From the NCBI GenBank assembly GCA_029261135.1, contig JAJDBX010000026.1:1-64000 (forward strand): a stretch of DNA of 64,000 nucleotides, read 5' to 3'. The notes beneath the pieces were generated by a model. The model did not search any database, was not told the origin of the DNA, and saw only the letters and a list, made by a program, of their open reading frames with translations. A program made the position numbers and the translations under genes. Within the stretch, counting starts at the first letter, position 1. Each line of letters starts with the position of its first letter. Shown one piece after another: positions 50,627 through 60,090 of the stretch. The stretch is from Nitrospirota bacterium (lineage in GTDB: Bacteria; Nitrospirota; Nitrospiria; SBBL01; JAADHI01).

Positions 50627-51595
50627 TTATATAATGGTTTCAAAGGAAAAAAACAGCATTGTGCCTGAGCTGTAATCAGCCTCTCTCAAATAATGGACTT
50701 GAGGGGAGACATCAAAAAACAACCATTCCCGCCAGAACTGTTGACGATACAGTATCGCGATCACATGCGCATCGACGACGCTGTTAGGGCGGGTATGTCC
50801 CTTGATTTGATAAGAAAGGCTGATCGCCTTATCAGCATCTGTAAATCGGCGTAACATCAAGGTCTGTGCTAAATCAACCCCTTTGCTGGTTTCCGACCAT
50901 ATCACTGAGCTGATAGACCGAAACTGAACTTTCTCTCCTATTTTACCTTCCCATTCAAGATCACTTTGTTCTCCAAAACCCGTATCGCCAAACCAGTAGA
51001 CCCTTTGTTTTATGATGGACAACCAATGTTCAAAAACAAAGGTGTGACGATAACGGGCCGATGTAAAAGGATTAACCTCAAGGTCATGAAACTTCGCACC
51101 CACCCGAAAACGAACGTGACGACGAAGTTGAGAAAACAGATTGTACTCAAGACCCAGGGCGGAACTGCGATTCTCCACGTTCTGTTTATTCAAGGTATTC
51201 GGTGTGGTATCAAGCAAGTCAGGATCGACATCATCATTTTCTTCATCCACGAGAGAGAGCGCAAACATCTGGAATTTTCTTTTTAAGCGCGGCAAGACAA
51301 GATTGGCTTTAAAGCGGAATGAAAAATCAAGCTCTCCACCTTCGCGCCACTCTAGTGTGGGTCGCAGACGTAATGAAGATCGCTGTCGTTCCGCTTCAAT
51401 GCGTTCGTCGACAAAAAAACGATCAATCCGGTCTGCAAACCTTCGAACCCCGCTCCGCATGATTCGATGAATTTCATCAGGGATCGTTTTTTTCGTTTCT
51501 TCTTCCGCTACTTTGAATTCAGCCGCTTCTTCTGCATAAGTCGGCTGAAAGATCCCCAACAGGATTAGAACGATTATAAAATAAAGTCGTCTCAA
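50627..51595 (-). CDS. Probable outer-membrane beta-barrel protein
   Basis: 322 residues with a signal peptide (MRRLYFIIVLILLGIFQPTYA). After a helical stretch, from about residue 75, alternating hydrophobic strands with aromatic ends appear: LRLRPTLEWREGGELDFSFR, SALGLEYNLFSQLRRHVRFR, YRHTFVFEHWLSIIKQRVYW, and the last residues SSGTMLFFSFETII, with a strand before the terminal Ile. This resembles an outer-membrane porin-like barrel. No specific family recognised. It sits directly after modC on the same strand. Confidence 0.75.
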   Translation of the reverse strand: MRRLYFIIVLILLGIFQPTYAEEAAEFKVAEEETKKTIPDEIHRIMRSGVRRFADRIDRFFVDERIEAERQRSSLRLRPTLEWREGGELDFSFRFKANLVLPRLKRKFQMFALSLVDEENDDVDPDLLDTTPNTLNKQNVENRSSALGLEYNLFSQLRRHVRFRVGAKFHDLEVNPFTSARYRHTFVFEHWLSIIKQRVYWFGDTGFGEQSDLEWEGKIGEKVQFRSISSVIWSETSKGVDLAQTLMLRRFTDADKAISLSYQIKGHTRPNSVVDAHVIAILYRQQFWREWLFFDVSPQVHYLREADYSSGTMLFFSFETII

Positions 51596-51625
51596 ATATA
51601 TGTCGAAGTTCCAATTTCCAAAAAA

Positions 51626-52693
51626 TTAGGTGAGTAAAGCGACGCTCTTGACCTGTGCAAAAACGGGCTTTCCCATTTTTAAGCCCAGTTCATCGGCGGA
51701 CTTTCGCGTAATTCTACTTAGAATGGGCACGCCCCCCGCCAGCAGTCTCACTATGACCTGGGCATTCCCTTGTTCAGTAATCCCATCCACAGTGGCCCGA
51801 AATATATTCAGGATGCTCGTACGGCTTTGGTGTTCCAGGGTCAGGCTGACATCGCGGGCTCCAAGTCTTAATCTGGCTGGACTTCCCAGGGGCAATGTAT
51901 TCCGCGTAACGGTGATTTGCCCCCCGGCAAAATCCAGGTGTGTCAGGTGATAGGTTTCATCATGCCCGGAAACAAAGGCTTCAACAATGGCCGCCGCTTC
52001 GCTGTCGCTCGCCAGGGGAAGATCAAGCCGGGTCAAGATTTCATGGATCGGACCAGTCGCCACAACACGGCCTGCCTCTAGCAAGACCAGGTAATCTGCC
52101 AAGCGTGCCACTTCGTCGGGGGAATGGCTGACATAAATCACCGGAATATCCAATTTTTGATGCAGCATTTCAATATAAGGAAGTATCTCCTGTTTCAGTT
52201 TAATGTCCAGAGAGGCCAAGGGCTCATCCATCATCAACAACTGAGGGCTGACGGCCAAGGCCCGCGCGATGGCCACGCGTTGCCGTTCACCACCCGATAA
52301 AGTTTCGGGTTTGCGTTCTAGCAAGTGTTCGATGCCCAGCAGTGAGATGGCTTGCGCCAAAGAAACCTTGTGATCTGCCTTCGGAACCCGTTTGAGCCCA
52401 TATTCAAGATTACGGTGAACGTTGAGATGTGCAAACAGACTGGCCTCCTGAAAAACATAAGCCAGAGGACGTTGGTGTGGCGGGACGAAATTCTTGCCCT
52501 CTTGCCAGCACAGCCCACCCACTTTTAGCTTACCACCAGGATAATGTTCAAGTCCCGCAATCGCACGCAACAGTGTGGTCTTCCCAGAACCCGAAGGGCC
52601 AAGAATTGCCGTGACGCCTTGCCCGGGAAGATTCAGATCTACATCCAGTCTAAAGTCACCTCTGTTGATACGGAATCTGGCTTCTATTTTCAT
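51626..52693 (-). CDS. modC: Molybdate ABC transporter ATP-binding protein
   Basis: 355 residues from the ATG at 52693, which overlaps the modB stop as ATGA; an upstream frame reaches 52780. Walker A GPSGSGKTT (32-40), signature LSGGERQRVAIARALA, and Walker B with LLMMDEPLASLD. The C-terminal Mop/TOBE region (GSPARLRLGARDVSL, then a long tail) binds molybdate and sets feedback. Imports molybdate with ModB and ModA for molybdopterin enzymes. No modE is present. Confidence 0.95.
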   Translation of the reverse strand: MKIEARFRINRGDFRLDVDLNLPGQGVTAILGPSGSGKTTLLRAIAGLEHYPGGKLKVGGLCWQEGKNFVPPHQRPLAYVFQEASLFAHLNVHRNLEYGLKRVPKADHKVSLAQAISLLGIEHLLERKPETLSGGERQRVAIARALAVSPQLLMMDEPLASLDIKLKQEILPYIEMLHQKLDIPVIYVSHSPDEVARLADYLVLLEAGRVVATGPIHEILTRLDLPLASDSEAAAIVEAFVSGHDETYHLTHLDFAGGQITVTRNTLPLGSPARLRLGARDVSLTLEHQSRTSILNIFRATVDGITEQGNAQVIVRLLAGGVPILSRITRKSADELGLKMGKPVFAQVKSVALLT

Positions 52694-53370
52694 GGGCGAA
52701 GTACTCTGAATCTGTGATTGAGGGCATATACGGCCAACAACATAAAAAAAGACAATAGAAGCAGTACCCCGGATAACCAATGGGCGTGTGCATACTCCAT
52801 TGCTTCAACATGATCATAAATCGCGATAGACAAAACTTGTGTCTCGCCGGGGATGTTTCCACCGATCATCAGCACCACACCGAACTCACCGATTGTGTGC
52901 GCAAAACCGAGCACAGAGGCCGTAAAAAATCCTGGAAGCGCCAAAGGAATGGCAATAGTAAAAAAACGATCCAAGGGGGATGCACGCAGGGTGGCGGCCA
53001 CCTCCAATGGTCGGCGACCGACTGCAGTAAAGGCATCTTGCAAGGGCTGAACCACAAAGGGCATCGAGTAAATAACCGAGCCAATCACCAGACCTGTAAA
53101 AGTAAAAGCCAGGGGCCTAGCCCCCAGAGTTTCCATCAAAGCACCGACAGGGCCCTTGGGGCCGAGGGCCACCAAGAGGTAGAAACCCAGCACGGTCGGC
53201 GGCAACACCAGCGGTAGAGCAATGACCGCCTCCAATAGGAACTTGAAGCGCCACCGTGTCCTCGACATCCACCAGGCAAGAGGCGTTCCCAATAACAAGA
53301 GGATCAGGGTAGTTAGCGTTGCCAGTTTCAGGGTAACGACAATAGCGGAGAGATCGGCTTCAGTGAGCAT
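52690..53370 (-). CDS. modB: Molybdate ABC transporter permease
   Basis: 226 residues with five or six hydrophobic segments. Coupling-loop signature GEFGVVLMIGGNIPGETQVL and upstream PTVLGFYLLVALG and YSMPFVVQPLQDAF are family features. The ATG overlaps the modA stop by one base. The permease pairs with ModC for molybdate import. Confidence 0.95.
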   Translation of the reverse strand: MLTEADLSAIVVTLKLATLTTLILLLLGTPLAWWMSRTRWRFKFLLEAVIALPLVLPPTVLGFYLLVALGPKGPVGALMETLGARPLAFTFTGLVIGSVIYSMPFVVQPLQDAFTAVGRRPLEVAATLRASPLDRFFTIAIPLALPGFFTASVLGFAHTIGEFGVVLMIGGNIPGETQVLSIAIYDHVEAMEYAHAHWLSGVLLLLSFFMLLAVYALNHRFRVLRP

Positions 53371-54131
53371 TATGGTATGTCATATCCGTATTCACGAATG
53401 ATCTTCAAAGCCTCATCACTTCGGACAAACAACATAAATGCACGGGCAACCTCACTGTCCACAAGTAATACGGCCTGTTGTTCGATAGGGGTGTAAAGCG
53501 CCTGGGGCACGTCCCAGAATGAACCTTCGATCCGCTGATTGGGGCGTTTCACCTGTGCGTAAGCCACGAAACCCAATTCAGCATTACCGCTCTTGATGAA
53601 CTGAAAGGCCTGGCCGATATTCTCTCCTCGCACGAGGCGATCCCTTAAGCTTTTCCACAAACCCCGCGCCTCTAATACTTCCTGGGCTGCCTTCCCGTAA
53701 GGTGCGAGATTTGGATTGGCTATGGCTAGATGTCGGAATTCAGCGCGATTCAAAACACGCGCTTTGGAATCCACAAAGCCCTTTTTCGGACTCCACAACA
53801 CGACCTTGCCCAGGGCATAAGTGAAGCGGCTTCCAGGCAAGACCAGATCTTCTTTTTCTAATAACTCGGGCCGATGGATATCCGCCGCGAAAAAAGCATC
53901 GAAGGGCGCACCATTTTTGATCTGTGCGTAATGCTTGCCTGTAGAGCCGAAGATCAGTGTAACCTTGTGACTGGTATTCTCCTCAAAATGTTCTGAAAGA
54001 GTGGTGAGCGCGCCAGAGAAGTTGCTTGCTGCCGCCACAAGGATTTCGCCTGCCAATGATTGAGAATGTACAATAGCGAGTAATAAAGTGGTCGTCACGA
54101 GACATTTAAAAAAATGAAGATGCGTTTTCAT
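53370..54131 (-). CDS. modA: Molybdate-binding periplasmic protein
   Basis: 253 residues with a signal peptide ending near SLAGEILV. Ligand-binding lines LVAAASNFSGALTTL and TLIFGSTGKHYAQIKNGAPF, with DAFFAADIHRPELL and ELGFVAYAQV, match ModA. It binds molybdate or tungstate in the periplasm and delivers it to ModBC. A structured hairpin lies 30-70 bases upstream of its start. Confidence 0.96.
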   Translation of the reverse strand: MKTHLHFFKCLVTTTLLLAIVHSQSLAGEILVAAASNFSGALTTLSEHFEENTSHKVTLIFGSTGKHYAQIKNGAPFDAFFAADIHRPELLEKEDLVLPGSRFTYALGKVVLWSPKKGFVDSKARVLNRAEFRHLAIANPNLAPYGKAAQEVLEARGLWKSLRDRLVRGENIGQAFQFIKSGNAELGFVAYAQVKRPNQRIEGSFWDVPQALYTPIEQQAVLLVDSEVARAFMLFVRSDEALKIIREYGYDIP

Positions 54132-54154
54132 AGTACTTATTCTGTTGCAATATC

Positions 54155-54202
54155 AAAAAGACTCAAAAACTCAGGCAAGGGGCTTGTCCTTGACATTGAG
54201 TC
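54155..54202 (-). terminator. Terminator or attenuator hairpin ahead of modA
   Basis: On the minus strand GACTCAA (54196-54202) pairs with TTGAGTC (54160-54166), an inner stem CAAGG/CCTTG lies inside, and TTTTT follows. TGAGTT in the loop offers an alternative pairing with the outer arm. It may end the CheZ-like transcript, or regulate modABC by attenuation. Confidence 0.5.
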
Positions 54203-54270
54203 AAGATAAATTCAAACCACCGCTACGTAAAATAGGGTCGTTATTGGAAAGGAGGTCATGACTCACGACA

Positions 54271-54822
54271 TTAAAATAATTCGACATGCCCTGAATCCTC
54301 TTTTGACGAAGAAAGATCGATTGCTTCCTCCACCGTTGCACCCTTAATCAGGGCATCAAACATAAGTTTATCGCTTTCGGATGTGTATTTTGATCGAATT
54401 TTTTCTTGTAGACCCCGCCATTCAAAGGGACTAAATAGTTTGCTGGGGTCACCAACCAATTCTGATAATGAATCTAGACTATTACAAACATGATTCAAGC
54501 GTTGGTTTAACTTATCATAAAACTGAAAGGTACTGATCGCACTTCGCATTTGAGCAGAAATTTCCTGGGTCTTGTTTAGAACAATTTTTTTCTCCTCACT
54601 ATCGGGTAGTTGGGATCCCGCATCGGCAATCACGGAAGCACTACCCGCCATAGAAGTAAAGGAATCGGTCAATCCTCCAATGGATTCCTCTCCATCACTC
54701 ATAGACCGCCGAATTTGCGATACAGCTAAATAAAGCATCATGATCGTTTCCTGAACCTGACTCCAATCCAAGTCGGGATTCCCACTCGTTGATTTTCTTT
54801 TCACAGTCGTCTTGTTTTTCAT
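54271..54822 (-). CDS. CheZ-like helical protein, function uncertain
   Basis: 183 residues, all helical in character, with two candidate coiled parts: VQETIMMLYLAVSQIRRSMS and AISTFQFYDKLNQRLNHVCN. The FQFYDKLNQRL segment resembles a conserved element in hypothetical proteins near chemotaxis genes and loosely the FQD motif of CheZ phosphatases. No phosphatase catalytic pair can be assigned. Acidic C-terminus. No chemotaxis gene is nearby. The name is a guess. Confidence 0.4.
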   Translation of the reverse strand: MKNKTTVKRKSTSGNPDLDWSQVQETIMMLYLAVSQIRRSMSDGEESIGGLTDSFTSMAGSASVIADAGSQLPDSEEKKIVLNKTQEISAQMRSAISTFQFYDKLNQRLNHVCNSLDSLSELVGDPSKLFSPFEWRGLQEKIRSKYTSESDKLMFDALIKGATVEEAIDLSSSKEDSGHVELF

Positions 54823-55017
54823 TGTATTTTTTAAGCCCTATATCGCTCGTGTCTCATTCTGCGCCATCTCAAATAATTTTAGCAGATCCCCTTCAAATAA
54901 AACATATCTTTCAAGTTTCTGCGACGACAGAGCACTCACATTTTTTTTCTGGGAATATTATTGATGAGATCACATTGTCATGATGTTCACGATAGACTGA
55001 TTGCCATCTCAAGATCC

Positions 55018-55527
55018 TCAATCACTCGCTTTGAGTTCATGGGCCGATTCTTCTTTGTTTTGTATAAAAACATGAAGAATGAGAAGGGTAATGCCAATCG
55101 TAATAGCAGAATCAGCGACATTAAAAGCGGGCCAATGGTAACGCTCGATATAAAAATCGAGAAAATCAATGACTTCACCCAAACGAATGCGGTCGATCAT
55201 GTTGCCAATCGCCCCGCCAAATAGCAGTGAAATCGCCACCAATCCCATACGATCATCCTCTGGCGTCTCTCGAAAAAATACACCCAAAAGAATGAGGGCG
55301 ACTACAGAAACAACAGCAAAAAAGATCATACGAAAGGTGGGATTTTGATCGGCCAAAAATCCAAAAGCCGCTCCGGGATTTAAGATGTAGGTCAGAGAGA
55401 AATATCCTTCTATGACCACGATCGATTCATGCAATTGAAAACGATTTTGAACTAAGATTTTCGTGATTTGGTCAAACAGGATGATACTACCGCTAATCGA
55501 AAGCAGATAAAAGGTTTTACGATTCAT
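55018..55527 (-). CDS. lspA: Lipoprotein signal peptidase (signal peptidase II)
   Basis: 169 residues. Four hydrophobic segments and the aspartic protease signature: DQITKILVQNRF, LNPGAAFGFL, GNMIDRIRLGEVIDFLDFY and FNVADSAITIG, carrying the two catalytic Asp residues. It cleaves prolipoproteins after lipidation and so processes the lipoproteins seen in this window. Its start lies 11 bases inside the end of ileS, a common arrangement. Confidence 0.97.
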   Translation of the reverse strand: MNRKTFYLLSISGSIILFDQITKILVQNRFQLHESIVVIEGYFSLTYILNPGAAFGFLADQNPTFRMIFFAVVSVVALILLGVFFRETPEDDRMGLVAISLLFGGAIGNMIDRIRLGEVIDFLDFYIERYHWPAFNVADSAITIGITLLILHVFIQNKEESAHELKASD

Positions 55528-58375
55528 GAGCTGTCTCGGAAGCCATCACCTCCGCGCACCGATTGCAGAGGGAGGGATAGGTTTGATTCACACCCACATC
55601 TTCCCTATAAATCCAACATCGCTCACATTTTTCACCCGGTGCCGCAGTCACTTGAATTTTTAGCTCGAGCTCTTCATTCGTTTGATCAAATTTCCAATCC
55701 GCCTCAGTAGCTTGATCCCTCGGCAAGCTTTCTGTCCATTCGCTAAGTTTGACTTGAGAAACGATAAAAAATGCGGGCAGATGAGCTTCGTAATCACAAA
55801 GCTTTTTATAAAACGATGGTTTTGCAGATAAGGAAACACAGGCTTGCAAGGAATTCCCAATGTTTCGCTCTTTTCTGGCGGTTTCCAATACAGTCGCAAC
55901 CGCTTCTCTCACTTGCACTAATACTTCCCACCGGTCAAGTCGTGAGTAATCTACCGATTTGAGCGCTGAAAACTGCGACAAGTGAACCGATGATTCGGAA
56001 CGAAGACCTCCTGGCAGATGCTGCCAAATTTCTTCGGCGGTAAAGCTCAAAATCGGCGCCATCAATGGCACGATCGTAGAAAGGATCTCCTGCATCACCG
56101 CTTGCGCCGCACGCCGCTGAGGCGAATTTTTCGCAGAGGTATACAATCGGTCTTTGAGGATATCGAGATAAAACGATGAAAGATCCACAGCACAAAAGTT
56201 ATTTAAGGAATGAAGCACCACATGAAAGGTGGATTCTTCGTAGGCCCGCTGTACTTTCTCATTCAATAAATGAAGGCGATCCAGCGCCCAGAGATCGAGT
56301 TCCTGAAAATCTTCGGGGGAAAGTGCTTGGCAATTGGCCAAAGAGAAATCGCTCAAATTTCCGAGTAAAAACCGGCAGGTATTCCGGATTTTACGATAGG
56401 TTTCAGAGATCTGTTTGATGATGTCATTAGAAATCCTAATATCCCCACTGAAATCAGTCGCCGCCACCCAAAGACGCAGGATATCCGCCCCGTTTTTATT
56501 GATTATTTCTTGTGGCGCGATGACGTTTCCCACAGACTTCGACATCTTCTTTCCATTGCCATCGACCACAAAACCATGTGTGAGCACGGTTTTGTAAGGC
56601 ACTTGCTTGTCTGTCATCAGAGAAGCTAACATTGTACTGTGGAACCATCCGCGGTGTTGATCTGAGCCTTCCAAGTACAAATCTGCCGGCCATTCTAAAT
56701 TAGAACGCGCCTTTAAAACCGCCGCGTGACTCACGCCGGATTCAAACCAAACATCTAGTATATCCTGTTCTTGCTGAAAATCCGTTCCGCCGCATTTCGG
56801 ACAGACCGTCCCTTCCGGCAGCAAGGCTTCCGCCGACTGCGTAAACCAGATATCACTCCCCTCCCCTGCTTCCATAAGATCTGCGACGTGATCGATGATA
56901 TTTTTAGAGACAAAAGGCTCAAGGCATTTCAGACAGGCAAAGGCCACAATCGGCACGCCCCACACCCGCTGACGAGAAATACACCAATCAGGCCGGTTGC
57001 TGATCATCCCTTCGATCCGATCCTGGCCCCATTTAGGAATCCACTTCACATCTTGCGCAATCGCGTTCAATGCCCGTTCCCGAAGATCATTTTCAGCCAT
57101 GGAGATAAACCACTGCTCCGTCGCCCTAAAAATCACAGGTTTTTTGCATCGCCAGCAATGCGGATAGGAATGCGAAATTTCTCCAGCCTGAAGAAGTACA
57201 TCATTTTCTTTGAGCGTTTCGATAATCTTGGGGTTTGCATCGAACACTTTTAAACCTGAAAAAGCCCCGGCTTCTTCGGTAAATTGCCCCCAATGATTAA
57301 CCGGAGCATAAACCTCAAGACCGTATTTTAAACCGACATCATAATCTTCTTGTCCATGACCGGGCGCAGTATGGACACAACCCGTCCCCTGCTCAAGCGT
57401 GACATGATCGCCTAAAATAACCGGAGCATTTTGATCAATCCAGGGATGCTGACAGATGACTCCTTCCAGTTCACTCCCCAGCCATTGTCGATCTGCGATC
57501 TCATAAGTAGCCTCTTCAAAACCAAAAACCTTCATCGACTGCTCAAGCAAATCTTCTGCAATGATCAGCTGTCCGGCGGGTGTTTTTACGCTTTGATAAC
57601 GCAAGTTGGGATGAATACAAATCGCTTTATTCGCGACAAGTGTCCACGGCGTTGTCGTCCAAATCACAAAATAGGTCTGATTTTCTTGATCGGAAGAAAA
57701 AATGCCTTTCGCGTCTTTTACTTGAAACTTGACATAAATTGAAGGTGAAACCTTGTCTGCATATTCGACTTCCGCTTCGGCCAAGGCAGTTTCATCAGAA
57801 GAACACCATAAAACAGGCTTTTTCCCTTTATAGACCCCGCCGGTGGCGACCACTTTTCCAAATTCGCGAACAATGTCCGCTTCGTAAGTAGGTGTTAAGG
57901 TGAGGTAGGGGTTCTCCCATTCGCCAAAGACCCCAAGCCTTTTGAACTCTTCTCGCTGAATATCCACAAAGCGTAAGGCAGACTCACGGCATTTCTCACG
58001 GATTTCGATCTTGGACATGTCCCGCTTTTTTGGACCCAGTTTCTTTAGTACCTGATGTTCAATCGGGAGACCATGGCAATCCCACCCCGGCACATAGGGC
58101 GCGCGCTTGCCGCTCATCGTCTTCGATTTGACGATAATATCTTTTAAGATTTTATTGAGTGCATGGCCAATGTGAATATGACCGTTGGCGTAAGGAGGAC
58201 CGTCATGCAAAATATAAGGTGCGTCGTCCGCATGCTTCTTTTGAATATTGGCGTAGAGCCCCGCGGCTTCCCATTCTGAAAGCTGCTCGACCTCTCTCTG
58301 CGCCAAATTGGCTCGCATCGGGAAGGCCGTATCAGGCAGGTTTAAACTGTCTTTATAACTCGGTTTTTCACTCAT
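55517..58375 (-). CDS. ileS: Isoleucyl-tRNA synthetase
   Basis: 952 residues. HIGH motif within NGHIHIGHALNKIL (about 65-78) and KMSKS motif in GKKMSKSVGN; an editing insertion domain lies between. The C-terminal zinc finger has CERCWIYRED and SLCNRC. Charges tRNA-Ile and edits Val. It has a good promoter but I see no T-box leader, since only about 20 bases lie between promoter and ATG. lspA follows with an 11-base overlap. Confidence 0.97.
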   Translation of the reverse strand: MSEKPSYKDSLNLPDTAFPMRANLAQREVEQLSEWEAAGLYANIQKKHADDAPYILHDGPPYANGHIHIGHALNKILKDIIVKSKTMSGKRAPYVPGWDCHGLPIEHQVLKKLGPKKRDMSKIEIREKCRESALRFVDIQREEFKRLGVFGEWENPYLTLTPTYEADIVREFGKVVATGGVYKGKKPVLWCSSDETALAEAEVEYADKVSPSIYVKFQVKDAKGIFSSDQENQTYFVIWTTTPWTLVANKAICIHPNLRYQSVKTPAGQLIIAEDLLEQSMKVFGFEEATYEIADRQWLGSELEGVICQHPWIDQNAPVILGDHVTLEQGTGCVHTAPGHGQEDYDVGLKYGLEVYAPVNHWGQFTEEAGAFSGLKVFDANPKIIETLKENDVLLQAGEISHSYPHCWRCKKPVIFRATEQWFISMAENDLRERALNAIAQDVKWIPKWGQDRIEGMISNRPDWCISRQRVWGVPIVAFACLKCLEPFVSKNIIDHVADLMEAGEGSDIWFTQSAEALLPEGTVCPKCGGTDFQQEQDILDVWFESGVSHAAVLKARSNLEWPADLYLEGSDQHRGWFHSTMLASLMTDKQVPYKTVLTHGFVVDGNGKKMSKSVGNVIAPQEIINKNGADILRLWVAATDFSGDIRISNDIIKQISETYRKIRNTCRFLLGNLSDFSLANCQALSPEDFQELDLWALDRLHLLNEKVQRAYEESTFHVVLHSLNNFCAVDLSSFYLDILKDRLYTSAKNSPQRRAAQAVMQEILSTIVPLMAPILSFTAEEIWQHLPGGLRSESSVHLSQFSALKSVDYSRLDRWEVLVQVREAVATVLETARKERNIGNSLQACVSLSAKPSFYKKLCDYEAHLPAFFIVSQVKLSEWTESLPRDQATEADWKFDQTNEELELKIQVTAAPGEKCERCWIYREDVGVNQTYPSLCNRCAEVMASETAHES

Positions 58376-58390
58376 AATTTATGGGGCGTG

Positions 58391-58419
58391 ATAGTAGCAT
58401 CGGCCCTATGGCTTGTCAA
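58391..58419 (-). promoter_or_regulatory. Sigma-70-type promoter of ileS
   Basis: Minus strand TTGACA (58414-58419), 17-bp spacer and TACTAT (58391-58396). The -35 overlaps the stop codon of the upstream CCA-type gene. Spacing to the ATG implies a leader of about 10 bases. Confidence 0.6.
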
Positions 58420-59942
58420 TTCTCTGACAGCGCATCCGGCCTACCTTTCAAGAAACATATCGCTTCTTCCCTTGTCGAAATGCGCCCTGATAGTTGCTCT
58501 TCTCTGATCAGTGCCAGTAGCTTTCCGACTTTCGGGCCTGAGGAAATATTGAAGGATTTCATCACCTCTCGTCCGGATAAAAGTGGTTTTGGGATTTTTG
58601 CGCGCTCTGATGTGAGGGCTTCAATTTTTTGAATGCGTTCTTTGATGGACCAATAATGCAGTAGGTGCCCATCAGGGTTTTCCGGCACGCTGGCCAGACC
58701 GTCGCAATAGATGAGTTGAAGTAATTTTCTCCCTGGGGTACGCGGGCTTAAGAAATGGCGTTCGATTGTGGCCGCACGCATTTGACCAATTTCTCCGTGG
58801 ACTAAAAGCAGGTGCTTTTCAACGAGCCAAGACAGGTGGTCTTCATCCACGTAATAACGACTTCCCTTCGGATAAGAGGAGAGCTTGAGGCGATTCACAA
58901 TTTTTCGTGCTATCTTCGCCCCTACATTGTCGTGATTGTTAAAACGAATGCGATCAACACCATCCTTCTCTGGCGTTTGCTGAGTGACCGGCTTGGCAAT
59001 ATCATGAAAGAGTACCGATAGAGCCACTTCTGCATCAAAACCTTCAGGAAATTCAGTATGGAATTCGGGGGTCAATAACTGAGAGAGGGCCAGTCGCGTG
59101 TGCTCCCAAACATCCCCTTCCGAATGATAATTCTTGGGTTGTTCACAACCTTTCATCGGGAGCAATTCCGGCATCAATTCGGCAAAGGCACCGCTTTTAT
59201 CCCACAAATCGTAAGCACGAAGCGGATGAGACACGACTGCTTTGATAAATTCCTTTGCAATCGTTTCACGCGGCACAACAAAAGAGCCGTCTTCCCGCTT
59301 GAGATTGAGTCGGCCTATTAGAGATTTCAAGACATCCCAAGCCTCTTCTTCAAAACGGAGGTCAAACTGCGACGCGAAACGAAGCCCCCGAAGCAGGCGC
59401 GAGCTGTCTTCCGAAAAGCGAAGTGAGGGGCGGCCCACCGTACGAAGCAAGCCTGTTTCCAAATCTGAAATCCCTTTAAATGGATCAATTAGTAAGCCAT
59501 TTTTTAAATCAACAGCGATGGCGTTAATGGTGAAATCCCGACGTTTTAGATCATCTTTGACTTCAAGTCTTGTATCAGAAACGATTGAAAAATCACGATA
59601 ACCTCCAGAGGGATCAAAAGAAGATTCTGTACGGGGCAGGGCCACATCAATCGCCTCTTTAAGGGGTGATGCCTTTGGGATAAACTTAAAAACGCCAAAG
59701 TTTTTTCCGACCCAACTGACTTTACCCTGTGATTTAAGAAAGTCCTTCAGAGCTTCAGCCGGAACAGCACGCACCAAGAAGTCGTAATCTTTTGTTACTT
59801 TTCCCCAAAGAAGATCTCGAACAGCACCCCCCACCAAAAAAATCTCTCCTGTCGGAAAAGTGGTCAAAAAATCTGCTAAAAAGGGAAGTCGGGCGCGGAT
59901 CTCAGAAATCGTTTTCCAGAGGTAATCAGTTGAAATCTGCAT
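58416..59942 (-). CDS. CCA-adding enzyme/poly(A) polymerase family protein with HD domain
   Basis: 508 residues from the ATG at 59942; the frame extends to 59981. Nucleotidyltransferase core GEIFLVGGAVRDLLWGKV and DYDFLVRA with catalytic Asp pair, then RRDFTINAIAVDL and GLLIDPFKGISDL, RLLRGLRFASQFDLRF. An HD-type motif LFHDIAKPVTQQ follows in the C-terminal half. It would add or repair CCA on tRNA 3' ends, or add poly(A). Since tRNA-Glu here encodes its CCA, the enzyme may mainly repair ends. Class II, bacterial. Confidence 0.92.
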   Translation of the reverse strand: MQISTDYLWKTISEIRARLPFLADFLTTFPTGEIFLVGGAVRDLLWGKVTKDYDFLVRAVPAEALKDFLKSQGKVSWVGKNFGVFKFIPKASPLKEAIDVALPRTESSFDPSGGYRDFSIVSDTRLEVKDDLKRRDFTINAIAVDLKNGLLIDPFKGISDLETGLLRTVGRPSLRFSEDSSRLLRGLRFASQFDLRFEEEAWDVLKSLIGRLNLKREDGSFVVPRETIAKEFIKAVVSHPLRAYDLWDKSGAFAELMPELLPMKGCEQPKNYHSEGDVWEHTRLALSQLLTPEFHTEFPEGFDAEVALSVLFHDIAKPVTQQTPEKDGVDRIRFNNHDNVGAKIARKIVNRLKLSSYPKGSRYYVDEDHLSWLVEKHLLLVHGEIGQMRAATIERHFLSPRTPGRKLLQLIYCDGLASVPENPDGHLLHYWSIKERIQKIEALTSERAKIPKPLLSGREVMKSFNISSGPKVGKLLALIREEQLSGRISTREEAICFLKGRPDALSEN

Positions 59943-60090
59943 CGGGCTACTATAAATTGATCCAGACATCATTCGCAACAACCATATTACGGGTAAATGT
60001 ACGACAGACTACATCAGAAAAATGATATCTTGAGTAAACTAAGACACAGGATCACTCCCCTCAATAATGAAAGACTGTACGGAGACAAAA

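Noticed and set aside
58376-58420. T-box leader upstream of ileS
   Set aside because: Only about 20 bases separate the promoter from the ATG, far too short for a T-box.
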